Assembly: GCF_004010955.1 (NCBI RefSeq)
Contig: NZ_CP025227.1
Location: forward strand, 2,976,001-3,040,000
Source of the DNA: Actinomyces wuliandei
GTDB taxonomy: Bacteria; Actinomycetota; Actinomycetes; Actinomycetales; Actinomycetaceae
Length of the DNA: 64,000 nt
Direction of reading: 5' to 3'
Shown here: piece by piece, positions 9,608 to 17,990 of the stretch
Numbering within the stretch: the first letter of the stretch is position 1
Layout of the letters: the number at the start of each line of letters is the position of its first letter
Position numbers and translations under genes: made by a program
Notes under the pieces: model-generated
What the model was told of the DNA's origin: nothing
What the model saw: only the letters and a program-made list of their open reading frames with translations
Database searches by the model: none

Positions 9608-10201
9608 GTGGCCTCCCGCCGTCGCCCTGCGCCTACCGACCGTACCGGCCGCCTGCTGCGGCTGCTTGGCAGCCGATCCCGGCTGGCTGACCGTGTGGGC
9701 TCCTGCGCCAGGGAGGGCGCGCGAGCAGCCGCCCGAACGGCTGGCAGGGCGTTCAGGACCCTCGCCAGCGGGATGCTCCGCCTCACCCGGGGAGCCGACC
9801 GGAGCCTCGCCCCCGACTGGGGGTGGTGGGCCCTGGCGTGCGGCGTCATCGTCGTGATCGCTGCCGGAATCCGTGTCCGCACGGGCAGCCCGCTGACCGA
9901 GATCGTGGTCTACAGCGTACCTCCCGCCCTGGGCTGCGCCTGGATGATGCCAGCGTGCCTGCGTCCCTACGACGACGCCCGGCGGCACCTGAGGGAGAAC
10001 ATCGCCGCCCCCTGGCTGCTCATTGTCATCCTGGTCCCCAGCAACGCGGATGACCAGGTCAGGCAGATTGTGGCCAGCTCGCCAGTGCGCACGACGCTTG
10101 CCGCGCTCCTGGCCGTCTACACCTGGCTGGGCGTGTGCCGGGCCGTTCTGTCCGTGCACCACGACTACCGGGAGCGGCGGCCCCGTCCCCACCACGCGTA
10201 G
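9608..10201 (+). CDS. Membrane protein of unknown function, smaller paralogue
   Basis: 197 residues from a GTG with AAGGAG seven bases upstream. An Arg-rich amphipathic N-terminus (RRRPAPTDRTGRLLRLLGSR) is followed by DWGWWALACGVIVVIAAGI (first membrane segment). Then comes PPALGCAWMMPACLRPYDDARRHLRENIAA, the block shared with the 337-residue protein at 7.9 kb. A final hydrophobic stretch ends in VHHDYRERRPRP. The shared WMMPACLRPY-DARRHLRE block is probably the functional core and would lie in the loop after a membrane helix. No function known. Transcription ends at the hairpin directly downstream. Confidence 0.72.
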   Translation: MASRRRPAPTDRTGRLLRLLGSRSRLADRVGSCAREGARAAARTAGRAFRTLASGMLRLTRGADRSLAPDWGWWALACGVIVVIAAGIRVRTGSPLTEIVVYSVPPALGCAWMMPACLRPYDDARRHLRENIAAPWLLIVILVPSNADDQVRQIVASSPVRTTLAALLAVYTWLGVCRAVLSVHHDYRERRPRPHHA

Positions 10202-10210
10202 AACACCAAG

Positions 10211-10255
10211 AACGTCATAGGACAGCATGGCAATCCATTGTCTTATGGCGTTTTT
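10211..10255 (+). terminator. Intrinsic terminator with AACGTCATAGGACA stem
   Basis: Left arm AACGTCATAGGACA at 10211-10224 and right arm TGTCTTATGGCGTT at 10239-10252. All 14 positions pair as + strand RNA, two of them as G-U. An inner ATGG/CCAT pair extends the stem. TTTTT follows. It ends the gene at 9608-10201. The same arm sequence is used by the terminator at 37324-37365. Confidence 0.85.
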
Positions 10256-10364
10256 GTCGCCTGGGCACGCACCCCCTGAGCAGGCGGGGGCAGGGGCGGC
10301 GCCACACCCAGTGCCACCAGCCCGACAGATTGACGCGGCACGTGACGACTGGTGGTATGAGGGC

Positions 10365-11420
10365 ATGACGGGCTTACAGGACCGACCTCGTGTACGTGCC
10401 GCTGACGTTGCCGCTGCCGCCGGGGTCTCTGCCACAGCCGTCTCCTTCGTGCTCAATGGGCGCGACGTCGGCAATATCGCCCCCGCTACCCGGCAGCGGG
10501 TCCTCCAGGCCGCCGAGGAGCTGGGCTACCGGCCCAACTACGTGGCCCGGAGCCTGCGGCGCAGCACGACCAGCTCCATCGGCCTGGTCACCGACGCCTT
10601 CGCCTCCTCGCCCTTCGGCGGCAGGCTCCTGGCCGCTGCCACCGAGACCGCCGAGGCCGCCGACCACGTCCTGCTCATGATGGACCTCGGCCACCGCACC
10701 GACCAGGTAGCCGAGGCCATCGCCGCCCTGGAGAGCCGTCAGGTCGACGCCATCATCTACGCCGCCATGGGCTTCACCCGGCTGGACGAAGTCCCCGCCT
10801 CCCGTGTCCCCCTGGTGCTGGCCAACTGCGTGGCACGAGGACCAGGCCACCCCTCGGTCAGTCCTGACGACGCAGGCGGGGCCACCGCAGCCCTGCGCCA
10901 CCTAGCCGACCTGGGGCACAGTCGTGTCGCCATGCTGTGCGGCCACTACACCCCCGGGGCGGAGGAGACCGAGGTCGGTAACGTGTCGGGCCCCATCCGC
11001 TGGCAGGCCTTCAGCGCGGCCGCCGAGGAGGCCGGGGTCCAGGCTCACCACGTGGGCCGCGGGTGGTCGATCTCCGACGGCCACGCGGCAGCCACACAGG
11101 CCCTGGACGCCCCTGCCTCCCGGCGGCCGACGGCGTTCTTCGCCGTGTGCGACAGGGTGGCCGCCGGAGCCCTGCTCGCTGCGACCCGGCTGGGACTCAC
11201 CGTCCCCGAGGACCTGTCGCTCGTCGGCTTCGACGACCAGGAGGCCCTCGCCGAGAAACTGGTGCCCCCGCTGACCACCGTCGCCCTGCCGCACGCCCGC
11301 ATGGGGGAGGCAGCGGTCGAGCTGGCAGTCACCGTCGCGCGCGGCAAGCAGCCCGCCCAGCCGCACCAGGTCCTGCCCTGCCCCCTCATCATACGTGGCT
11401 CGACGGGGCGTCCCCGCTGA
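10365..11420 (+). CDS. LacI family transcriptional regulator
   Basis: A 351-residue repressor, probable local regulator of the convergent sugar operon at 11.6-16.2 kb. The N-terminal helix-turn-helix is VRAADVAAAAGVSATAVSFVLNG with the hinge TRQRVLQAAEELGYRPNYVARSL. The periplasmic-binding-like ligand domain follows (SIGLVTDAFASSPFGGRLL, DHVLLMMDL, VDAIIYAAM). It carries the conserved FFAVCDRVAAGALLAATRLGLTVPEDLSLVGFDD and PPLTTVALP near the end. Start ATG chosen at MTGLQDRPRV; the ribosome site (GAGG) is weak. A LacI-type operator lies at 16205-16220 over the promoter of the sugar operon. The link is inferred from proximity. Confidence 0.92.
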   Translation: MTGLQDRPRVRAADVAAAAGVSATAVSFVLNGRDVGNIAPATRQRVLQAAEELGYRPNYVARSLRRSTTSSIGLVTDAFASSPFGGRLLAAATETAEAADHVLLMMDLGHRTDQVAEAIAALESRQVDAIIYAAMGFTRLDEVPASRVPLVLANCVARGPGHPSVSPDDAGGATAALRHLADLGHSRVAMLCGHYTPGAEETEVGNVSGPIRWQAFSAAAEEAGVQAHHVGRGWSISDGHAAATQALDAPASRRPTAFFAVCDRVAAGALLAATRLGLTVPEDLSLVGFDDQEALAEKLVPPLTTVALPHARMGEAAVELAVTVARGKQPAQPHQVLPCPLIIRGSTGRPR

Positions 11421-11599
11421 GCGGCAGTACCGCTGACTGGTGGCCGCGCTGGCCGGAAGTCACGCTGACCGACGGCCCTACTGGCTGGCGGTGCGCCCTC
11501 AGGCAGCCAACCGCCCGCCCAGCCGGAGCGGCGTCGGCGCAGACTGACGCAGTCCGGGCAGAGAGTGCCAACCGCCCGCCCGCCTGGCCGGGGGCGGTG

Positions 11600-12928
11600 T
11601 CAGGGGACCTGCGGGACGACGTCACGGACCTCAACCGCGCCGTCACCCGGTACCAGCAGCGTCCAGGGCTCGTCGTGGCGCCATGTGGCGGGCAGGCCCG
11701 AGGCCCGGTACAGCTCGACCACGGCGCCATCGACCCAGACCTGGTCACCCGGGTCCAGCGCGTACGTCCCCAGCTCGGGGTGGCGCAGACGCACCCCCTC
11801 CCCCGCAGCCTCCCCGGTAGTCTCTGAGGCAGCGCCTCCGACGACGTCAACCACCCACCGTCGTTCGCCCAGGCCCACCTCCCCGGCTGGCAGGCGGCGC
11901 GGCAGGCCAGGCGCCAGGGCGCGGGCGGCACCGGGATCAACCCGGCTGGTCACGACGCCGTCCACCAGCCGCAGACGACGTGGCAGGCTCAGGCAGCCGG
12001 CGTGGTCACGTACCGCAGGGTCCTGGTGGCCCTGACGGACCCAGCCGATGAGCAGCGGCTCCTCGCCCTCGGAGGGGGGCGGCGCCTGCCCGCCAGGCAC
12101 CGCGACCGGGCCGTCCTCGTCCTGGTCGGTGCCGTGCTGCGACCCTGCGGCCACGACCTGGGGCGCGTACAGGCTGGAGCCCGCATCCACCGCGTGGGCG
12201 TGCTGGGCGACAAACCGCCAGCTCCCACCCTCCTCCACAAGGTCACCGACGGCAGCGGCAACCGTGTCGAGCATCCCACCTACCTGCAGGGACACGATGA
12301 GCACCCAGCACCCCCCCAGGGGGAACAGCTGGGGGCACTCCCAGATGTCCGCCTCGCCCACAGCCCTCAGGACGGGGTCGTCAGCGACGAGGACCCCACT
12401 GTAGCGCCAGGACAGCTCGTCACTGCGGTCGAACATGAGGACCGCAGGGGCGCCGTCGTCCAGGCCGGCCCCGAGGACCGCCAGCCGTCGCCCGGCGTGC
12501 TCCAGGACAAAGGGGTCGCGCATGACGGCGACACCGTCCGCGTCAGGCGTGTGCCCGACGACGACGGGCGCCCCCCACTCCCGCAGGTCCGGGCTGCCCC
12601 ACCGCAGGCAGATCGTGGACTGCAAGGAGTCGTCAGCAATGCCGGAGTAGACCACAGCGGGCCGGTCGTGACCGGGGACAAACACCCCTGACCAGCAGCC
12701 GAAGGCGTCCGGCGCCCCCGGCGAGGGGGAGAAGGCGACCGGCTGGAGGTTCCAGCTGGCCAGGTCCCGGCTCGTGGCGTGCCCCCAGGCGATCTGCCCG
12801 TGCGCGGGGGCGGCCGGGTTGTGCTGGAAGAACACGTGCCACACGCCGTCGGCCCGGACCATGCCGTTGGGGTCGTTGAGCCACCCGCTGCCGGGGCGCA
12901 GGTGGTAGCTGGTGGTGGGTGCAGTCAT
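11600..12928 (-). CDS. Intracellular beta-fructofuranosidase, glycoside hydrolase family 32
   Basis: 442 residues. Hydrolyses the beta-fructosyl bond of sucrose or short fructans (or their phosphates) in the cytoplasm; there is no signal peptide. GH32 motifs are present in order: WLNDPNG (nucleophile Asp, near residue 18), FFQHNP, WGHATSRDL, FGCWSG, MRDPFV (RDP) and ADIWECPQLF (acid/base Glu). A C-terminal beta-sandwich follows (VDGAVVELYRA). I chose the ATG at MTAPTTSYHLRPG because it has AGGAG eight bases upstream; an ATG 11 codons earlier is possible. It is the last gene of the ABC sugar operon, which suggests imported sucrose or fructo-oligosaccharide as substrate. Confidence 0.9.
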   Translation of the reverse strand: MTAPTTSYHLRPGSGWLNDPNGMVRADGVWHVFFQHNPAAPAHGQIAWGHATSRDLASWNLQPVAFSPSPGAPDAFGCWSGVFVPGHDRPAVVYSGIADDSLQSTICLRWGSPDLREWGAPVVVGHTPDADGVAVMRDPFVLEHAGRRLAVLGAGLDDGAPAVLMFDRSDELSWRYSGVLVADDPVLRAVGEADIWECPQLFPLGGCWVLIVSLQVGGMLDTVAAAVGDLVEEGGSWRFVAQHAHAVDAGSSLYAPQVVAAGSQHGTDQDEDGPVAVPGGQAPPPSEGEEPLLIGWVRQGHQDPAVRDHAGCLSLPRRLRLVDGVVTSRVDPGAARALAPGLPRRLPAGEVGLGERRWVVDVVGGAASETTGEAAGEGVRLRHPELGTYALDPGDQVWVDGAVVELYRASGLPATWRHDEPWTLLVPGDGAVEVRDVVPQVP

Positions 12929-13022
12929 AGGGGCGCTCCTGTCGGCGGTGTCCATCGGCACCAGGCGCGCTCGACGGCGCGAGCGAGCGGTACGTACGTT
13001 CTCATGGCGGCTCCTGCCAGAG

Positions 13023-13922
13023 TCAGCGGTGGGAGCCTGCGGTCAGCCCCTCGCGCAGCGTGCGCTGCCCGAAGACGAACACGAGGAAGGCCGGGATCAT
13101 GGACAGCACCACGCCCGCCAGCACGGTGGCCACCGAGCCGGTCCCCATGTTCCCCTGGAGGGAGACCAGTCCCAGAGGCAACGTGAAGTTCTGCTCGCTG
13201 ATAGTCATGATCAGCGGACGGAAGAACTCGTTCCAGTGCGTGTTGAACGCCAGGATCCCCACGATCGCCATCCCTGGCATCGCCAGTGGCGCGTAGACGG
13301 AGATGAAGGTCCGCCACGGGCCGGCCCCATCGAGCTCCGCGGCCTCCCCCAGCTCGGCGGGCAGGCCCAGAAAGTACTGACGCATGAGGAAGGTGCCGAA
13401 AGCCGTAGGAACGGCGGGCAGGATGAGCGCCAGCAGGGTGTCAGCCAGTCCCATGCCCCGCACAAGCATGAACACCGGCACGATAATCACCTGCATGGGC
13501 ACCATCATGGTGGCCAGGATGAGCGCGAACAGGAGGTTCTTTCCGCGGAACTCAAAGCGTGCGAAGACATATCCTGCCATCGCGGCCGACAACATCTGGC
13601 CCACGGCGATGAGCGCGGTGACAAGCACAGAGTTGAGGATGAGCATCCACATGTTGACCTCCCGGAACACCGCAGGGTAGGAGGAGAGGTCGAGGCTTGA
13701 GGGGATGACCGAGCTGTCAGTGGCCAGGGACTCCGAGGGCGGCCGCATCGAGGACAGGACCGTCCAGATGACCGGGGCGAGGGTCCCCAGGGCCGCCAGG
13801 GTGAGGACGGTATAGGTGGCGACCTTCCTGATGTCGATCTTCCTCACGTCGGTCCTCCTCACGTCGGGGTTCTGTGCGTCAGGGCTTTTCACGTCGGGGC
13901 TCTTCATGTCAGGGTTTTTCAC
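13023..13922 (-). CDS. Carbohydrate ABC transporter permease, MalG type, with repeated N-terminus
   Basis: 299 residues, second membrane subunit of the sugar importer. Six membrane segments, and the EAA loop is AEAAELDGAGPWRTFISVYAPLAMPG near residue 200, the contact site for the ATPase. The first ~33 residues are odd: about six five-residue units of the form x-x-P/T-D-V (KNPDM, KSPDV, KSPDA, QNPDV, RRTDV, RKIDI), encoded by 15-bp direct repeats at about 13.83-13.92 kb. The GTG start is supported by GAGGAG upstream and lies 12 bp after the preceding permease gene. No ATPase gene is in the operon; these importers commonly share a MsmK-type ATPase encoded elsewhere. Confidence 0.92.
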   Translation of the reverse strand: MKNPDMKSPDVKSPDAQNPDVRRTDVRKIDIRKVATYTVLTLAALGTLAPVIWTVLSSMRPPSESLATDSSVIPSSLDLSSYPAVFREVNMWMLILNSVLVTALIAVGQMLSAAMAGYVFARFEFRGKNLLFALILATMMVPMQVIIVPVFMLVRGMGLADTLLALILPAVPTAFGTFLMRQYFLGLPAELGEAAELDGAGPWRTFISVYAPLAMPGMAIVGILAFNTHWNEFFRPLIMTISEQNFTLPLGLVSLQGNMGTGSVATVLAGVVLSMIPAFLVFVFGQRTLREGLTAGSHR

Positions 13923-13933
13923 GTCGGGACTCC

Positions 13934-14809
13934 TCAGCCGTAGAAGACGTAGCGGCGGGACAGACGGAACTGGAGGGCCGTGACCAGCATGATGACGGCG
14001 GTCAGGACGACCCCGATGGCTGAGGCCCGACCGAACTCCAGCTGCCTGAACGCGGACTCGTAGATCACCATGACGGCCGTCCTGGTCGAGTCCCCGGGGC
14101 CGCCGCGGGTGAGCACGTAGGGCTGGTCGAAGATCTGCAGCGCAGCGATGATCGCCATGACGGAGGCGACCAGCGTCGTCGGACTCACCAGGGGGAAGGT
14201 GATCCTCCAGAACTGCCGCCAGCCCGTGGCGCCATCGACCTGTGCGGCCTCGTAGACCTCCTTGGGGATCGAGGACAGACCCCCCAGGAACAGCAGGAAA
14301 GAGAAGCCGAAGTTCTGCCAGACGTAGACGAGGATGACCACGACCATCGCCCCGTGTGTCGAGGTCAGCCAGGGGACGTTGCCGATGCCGAACAGGTTGA
14401 GAAGGTGGTTGACCAGGCCGAAGTTCTCGTTGAACAGATAGCTCATGATGATCGACACCGAGGCTGCCGACAGGACCAGCGGGAAGAACAGCACCGAGCG
14501 GAAGAACGACCGGAGCACGCTCGGCATCCTGGTGTTGACCAGGACTGCGAGCGCCAGGGCGATGGCGAGCTGGAGGGCGACGGCGACAGCGACAAAGCCG
14601 ATGGTGTTGAGGAAGGACACCCGGATCGTTGGGTCGGAGGCGATGTCGGCGAAGTTGCCCAGGCCGACAAATTGCGGCGGGGTGATGATGTCCCAGGAGA
14701 AGAAGGCCAGCAGGACCGAGGCCAGGATCGGCAGGAAGGTGAACAGTCCCAGCCCGATGAGGGTGGGGGCCAGGAACAGCCAGATGAGGAGCGTGCGCTG
14801 CATTGTCAT
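13934..14809 (-). CDS. Carbohydrate ABC transporter permease, MalF type
   Basis: 291 residues, first membrane subunit of the sugar importer. Six hydrophobic segments start with LLIWLFLAPTLIGLGLFTFLPIL. The EAA loop is YEAAQVDGATGWRQFWRITFPLVSPT near residue 205, and QIFDQPYVLTRGGPGDST is a typical MalF/LacF-type stretch. The start ATG overlaps the stop of the binding-protein gene (ATGA), so synthesis is coupled. It pairs with the MalG-type permease immediately downstream. Confidence 0.93.
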   Translation of the reverse strand: MTMQRTLLIWLFLAPTLIGLGLFTFLPILASVLLAFFSWDIITPPQFVGLGNFADIASDPTIRVSFLNTIGFVAVAVALQLAIALALAVLVNTRMPSVLRSFFRSVLFFPLVLSAASVSIIMSYLFNENFGLVNHLLNLFGIGNVPWLTSTHGAMVVVILVYVWQNFGFSFLLFLGGLSSIPKEVYEAAQVDGATGWRQFWRITFPLVSPTTLVASVMAIIAALQIFDQPYVLTRGGPGDSTRTAVMVIYESAFRQLEFGRASAIGVVLTAVIMLVTALQFRLSRRYVFYG

Positions 14810-16191
14810 GCCTCCAGGGCTCTGGTGAGGTCGGCGTCCAGGCGCTCCAGGGCTGTGGGCAGAGCGGCGGCGGAGCCAGTGACGGCCCCCAGGACGTTCT
14901 TGATAAGTGCGGTCTCCACGGCTGCCTGCTGGGGCGGCGCGGGGATCGGGACGCAGGGGAGGCGGTCGAGGGTGTCGTAGAAGACCTTCCAGTGGGCAGG
15001 GCCCTTGCCTGAGTACAGGTCCTCGTTGCACATGGAGCGACGGGTAGGAGTGGTATTGGGGGCCGGGAAGGCCAGCTGCATCCCCTCCAGTGAGGTGCAG
15101 AACTTCACCCACTCCCAGGCCTCGTCCTGGCGCTCCGAGGTTCGCAGGACCGCGTAGCCGGAGGCTCCGAACTGGTGGCGCTGAGAGCGCCAGCTGGGAA
15201 AGTAGGTGACGTCGTAGTCCTCAGGGGTGAGCCCGGCCTCGCTGAGCCCCTCGACCCAGAAGCCCCCGGCAGGGGTCATACCGATGGAACCGCCGGAGAA
15301 CTGGCCGACAAGCTCGTTGCCTCCGCCCTGGGCGGGGCTGGTCCCCAGCCCCTCCTCCACCAGGGCGCGCACGAACTCGAAGGACTCAGCGACCTTGGGG
15401 TCGGAGGCGTTGGAACCCTCCCACAGGTAGCCGCCGGAGTAGGCGCCCTGGTGGTCAGGGTAGAAGCGGTCCCACAGCCAGTCCCCGCCTGAGGCCTTCT
15501 TCTCGGTGAGGAAGCTGGTGTCGTTGACGTAGAGCCAGGGGACGATCCCTCCCCACAGGCGGTTGGTCCAGTAGAAGGGTACGAACCCCCGGCCACCCGC
15601 CTGCCTCATCTGACGCGCCGTGTCCAGGAAGTCCTCGTGGGTCCAGGTGTCCTGTGGGTAGGACAGTCCTGCCCGCTGCATCGCCTCAGTGTTCAGGTAC
15701 ATGTTGGCGGCGTTGAAGTCGATGGGCATCTGATAGAGCGAGCCCTTGTACATGAAGGCCTCAATGAGGCTGGGGTGGACGTCGTCGAAGTAGTCCTGCA
15801 CCTCGTCCGCGTCGCGCCTGACGAACCTGTCCAGCGGCTCGGCCAGGCGCTCGGCGAAGAGCTGTGCCCCCTCGGTGGCGACGACGCAGACGTCAGGCGA
15901 GGTGCCTGCCGCCACCATGGTGAGGATCTTGGCGAAGAAATCCGCCCAGTCCGTGCCCTGGACGGCCTGGAGCCGGACAGGGATGTCGGGGTGGTGGACG
16001 TTGAACGCCTCGACGAGGGACTGTCGCGCTGCGGCGTCCTGGTTGGTCCCCAGGATCGCGATCTGAAGTGAGTCCTCGCGCCGTCCTGGGATGTCCCCAC
16101 CTGTGAGCCGTGGCCACTGGCCTCCTAGGAGGGCGGCGGTGCCTACCCCTGCCGCCCCTGCCAGTAACCCACGCCTGGTGAGCTGTGTCAT
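14806..16191 (-). CDS. Extracellular sugar-binding protein of ABC importer
   Basis: 461 residues, a family 1 (MalE-like) solute-binding lipoprotein or Tat substrate. The N-terminus MTQLTRRGLLAGAAGVGTAALL carries a twin arginine and a hydrophobic stretch; no clear lipobox cysteine is seen, so Tat export is the better guess. The mature part has QIAILGTNQDAAARQSLVEAFN, AGTSPDVCVVATEG, MPIDFNAANMYLNTEAMQRAG and NTTPTRRSMCNE, as in oligosaccharide-binding proteins. First gene of an operon with two permeases and GH32, so the ligand is probably sucrose or fructo-oligosaccharides. Start ATG has AGGAGG six bases upstream. Confidence 0.92.
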   Translation of the reverse strand: MTQLTRRGLLAGAAGVGTAALLGGQWPRLTGGDIPGRREDSLQIAILGTNQDAAARQSLVEAFNVHHPDIPVRLQAVQGTDWADFFAKILTMVAAGTSPDVCVVATEGAQLFAERLAEPLDRFVRRDADEVQDYFDDVHPSLIEAFMYKGSLYQMPIDFNAANMYLNTEAMQRAGLSYPQDTWTHEDFLDTARQMRQAGGRGFVPFYWTNRLWGGIVPWLYVNDTSFLTEKKASGGDWLWDRFYPDHQGAYSGGYLWEGSNASDPKVAESFEFVRALVEEGLGTSPAQGGGNELVGQFSGGSIGMTPAGGFWVEGLSEAGLTPEDYDVTYFPSWRSQRHQFGASGYAVLRTSERQDEAWEWVKFCTSLEGMQLAFPAPNTTPTRRSMCNEDLYSGKGPAHWKVFYDTLDRLPCVPIPAPPQQAAVETALIKNVLGAVTGSAAALPTALERLDADLTRALEA

Positions 16192-16204
16192 CGTTGACCT
16201 CCTA

Positions 16205-16220
16205 CCTAATTCGATTTAGG
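16205..16220. promoter_or_regulatory. LacI-type operator of the sugar operon
   Basis: CCTAATTCGATTTAGG is a 16-bp palindrome apart from one mismatched pair either side of the centre, with the central CG typical of LacI-family sites. It lies between the -10 box and the start codon of the binding-protein gene, so a bound repressor would block transcription. The likely binder is the LacI-type protein encoded at 10365-11420. Confidence 0.75.
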
Positions 16221-16227
16221 CACGACA

Positions 16228-16256
16228 ACTATGAGGTCCCCTGCAGAGGCTGTCAA
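16228..16256 (-). promoter_or_regulatory. Sigma-70-type promoter of the sugar operon
   Basis: Read on the minus strand: TTGACA (16251-16256), a 17-bp spacer, then CATAGT (16228-16233). It is a consensus -35, a good -10 and optimal spacing. The operator begins 7 bp downstream. Confidence 0.8.
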
Positions 16257-16314
16257 GAGTGTTCTATACGGAAAATTTGCGGCACCGAAGGCCGCAGCCG
16301 CGCCAGCCCCCTGC

Positions 16315-16533
16315 TGCACATCTTCAGCGGGTGCCCCAGACGCTCAGTCACGGAATGACGGGGACGGGTGCCAACAGGATGCTGCGGCCAGGGCTGAAGA
16401 TGTGCACCGCGCCCTTTGCTGCACATCTTCAGCCCTGGCTCCGCAGGCATAGCAGCCCATCATCCGCGCAATGACGCCAAAATGACGCCAGCCCACCGGC
16501 GGCCAGCACGCCAAGGCAGCCTGAAGATGTGCA
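16315..16533. repeat. Double inverted-pair array of the TGCACATCTTCAG motif (array B)
   Basis: Forward 16315-16327, reverse 16394-16406, forward 16420-16432, reverse 16521-16533. Pair lengths are 92 and 114 bp, with a 13-bp link. It occupies the gap between the 3' end of the epimerase-like gene and the promoter of the sugar operon, starting about 60 bp upstream of the -35 box. No gene is seen from 16257 to 16616. Confidence 0.85.
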
Positions 16534-16616
16534 GCAGGCGTGTGCAGTAGGCCTATCAGCCCCACAGAAGCGACCAGGGCGTGCCTAGCAGTGGTCGCGG
16601 TGGCGGGAGCAGCTGA

Positions 16617-17651
16617 CTAGGACAGCTCGTAGACGACCCCACTGGCCCGCTCCTGCCCGGGCTCCAGCACGGGGGCACCCAGGTGCTCGCCGGAGCGGTC
16701 CGGCCCGAACAGGGGTGCGTTCGCGGGCTCGACACCGAGCACCCACCCGCCCCGGGTCGGGTGGACCCACTGCATGCAGCGCGGGAGTTCGGCGGCGTCC
16801 CAGCTCATCGTCAGACAGACAGCCTTCTCGGGCGCAGTCACCACAGCCTGCACGGTCCCGGGGGCGAAGCCGGTGTGCTCCCACACGCCCTCGACGACCT
16901 CGTCCGTGGGCTCCGGGAAGGCCTGCCAGCCCAGCCGCTCGGCCTCCGGCGTGCGCGGGGTACGCACGCTGCCGGGGACCTCGACCCGCGTCCCGGGAAG
17001 GACGAGCGGGGCACCAAGGTTGGAGTGGTAGAGGACCGGCACCCCGGCCGAGACAGGCCCGGTGTTGCGGATGGTGTCGCGGACCACCACCCTGGGGCGG
17101 TCCACGCCCACGGTGACCTTCCGCTCGACGACGACGTGGCGACCGAAGACCACCGAGGAGTCAACGAGGCCGGTGACCACGACGCTGCCGTCATCGAGCC
17201 GGTGCACGGCGACGTCAGAGGCGGGGGTGAGGTGGTGCGTTCCGTGGAGGCCGTGCCCCTGCTCGGGTGGGCCAATGTGGTCGACGCCGGAGGTGACCAG
17301 CAGGCCGCCGCCGAAGCGGCCGATCCACCCCTCATCAGCGGGGTCGATGGTGGAGCCGCGTGGCCCCAGCGCCGAGCGCCAGGAGACCGGGACCCCGTTG
17401 AACCACAGGGAGCCGAGGTCGAGGCCCCGATCGGGCAGGACCTCCACGCTCACCCCGCCCAGCGTTGTGACCCGCAGTGCCCGCGAGCCCGGACCGGAGC
17501 GCGGGTCCCTCACCTCCTCCCGGACCTCGGCGACGGCATCGGGCTGGGCCACCAGCCCCGCCTCCAGCAGCCCGCGTGCGGACAGGCGCGTGGATGTGGC
17601 TGCGGGCGGGTTGGCTGGTGAGCTGGCGGACGTGGTTGCGGACGGGTTCAT
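16617..17651 (-). CDS. Aldose 1-epimerase-like protein (DUF4432-type)
   Basis: 344 residues, galactose-mutarotase-like fold. Landmarks are VEVLPDRGLDLGSLWFNGVPVSW, GRFGGGLLVTSGVDHIGPPEQGHGLHGTHHLTPA (His-rich substrate loop), VPVLYHSNLGAPLVLPG and GGWVLGVEPANAPLFG. These match the group annotated as aldose 1-epimerase family/DUF4432 rather than true GalM. It may interconvert sugar anomers, but substrate is not shown. GGAG lies 7 bases before the ATG. Same strand as and upstream of the sucrose/fructan operon, separated by array B, so probably a separate transcript. Confidence 0.8.
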   Translation of the reverse strand: MNPSATTSASSPANPPAATSTRLSARGLLEAGLVAQPDAVAEVREEVRDPRSGPGSRALRVTTLGGVSVEVLPDRGLDLGSLWFNGVPVSWRSALGPRGSTIDPADEGWIGRFGGGLLVTSGVDHIGPPEQGHGLHGTHHLTPASDVAVHRLDDGSVVVTGLVDSSVVFGRHVVVERKVTVGVDRPRVVVRDTIRNTGPVSAGVPVLYHSNLGAPLVLPGTRVEVPGSVRTPRTPEAERLGWQAFPEPTDEVVEGVWEHTGFAPGTVQAVVTAPEKAVCLTMSWDAAELPRCMQWVHPTRGGWVLGVEPANAPLFGPDRSGEHLGAPVLEPGQERASGVVYELS

Positions 17652-17990
17652 GGTGGTGCTCCGTTCTGGTCGCAGGCTTCGCGCTCATGGGGTCTGGGCC
17701 GGGGCGGCCACACGTCGGCTCCTGGTACACCGGGAACCGGCACACCGGCGGCACCGTCACGCTCACAGGCCCCGCCCGAGCGCCCCGCTCGGGGCTCCCG
17801 ATCCTGGGCACGGGTCCGGGCTGACATCGCGCACCTTCTTTGCTGCAGGCTCCACCATGGCGCGTGTCACCACCATAAGGGATAACGACGGGACGTGGGG
17901 TGGGTCATCAAGGAGCACGCTGACGGTCGTCGGCAGGTGCAAACCGTCTCACCCGCTTGCACAGACTTGCCCCAGCCGCTGAGCCCGACG
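17652..17990. other. 339-bp intergenic region
   Basis: No gene is seen. It holds the 3' region of the hydrolase gene and the promoter region of the epimerase-like gene. The inverted hexamers GTGCAA (17937-17942) and TTGCAC (17957-17962) are spaced by 14 bp and could be a weak hairpin or operator. Confidence 0.4.

Noticed and set aside
12929..12961. Earlier start for the GH32 gene
   Set aside because: The ATG at 12928 has a better-placed AGGAG and begins right at the conserved region; the extra 11 residues have no support.
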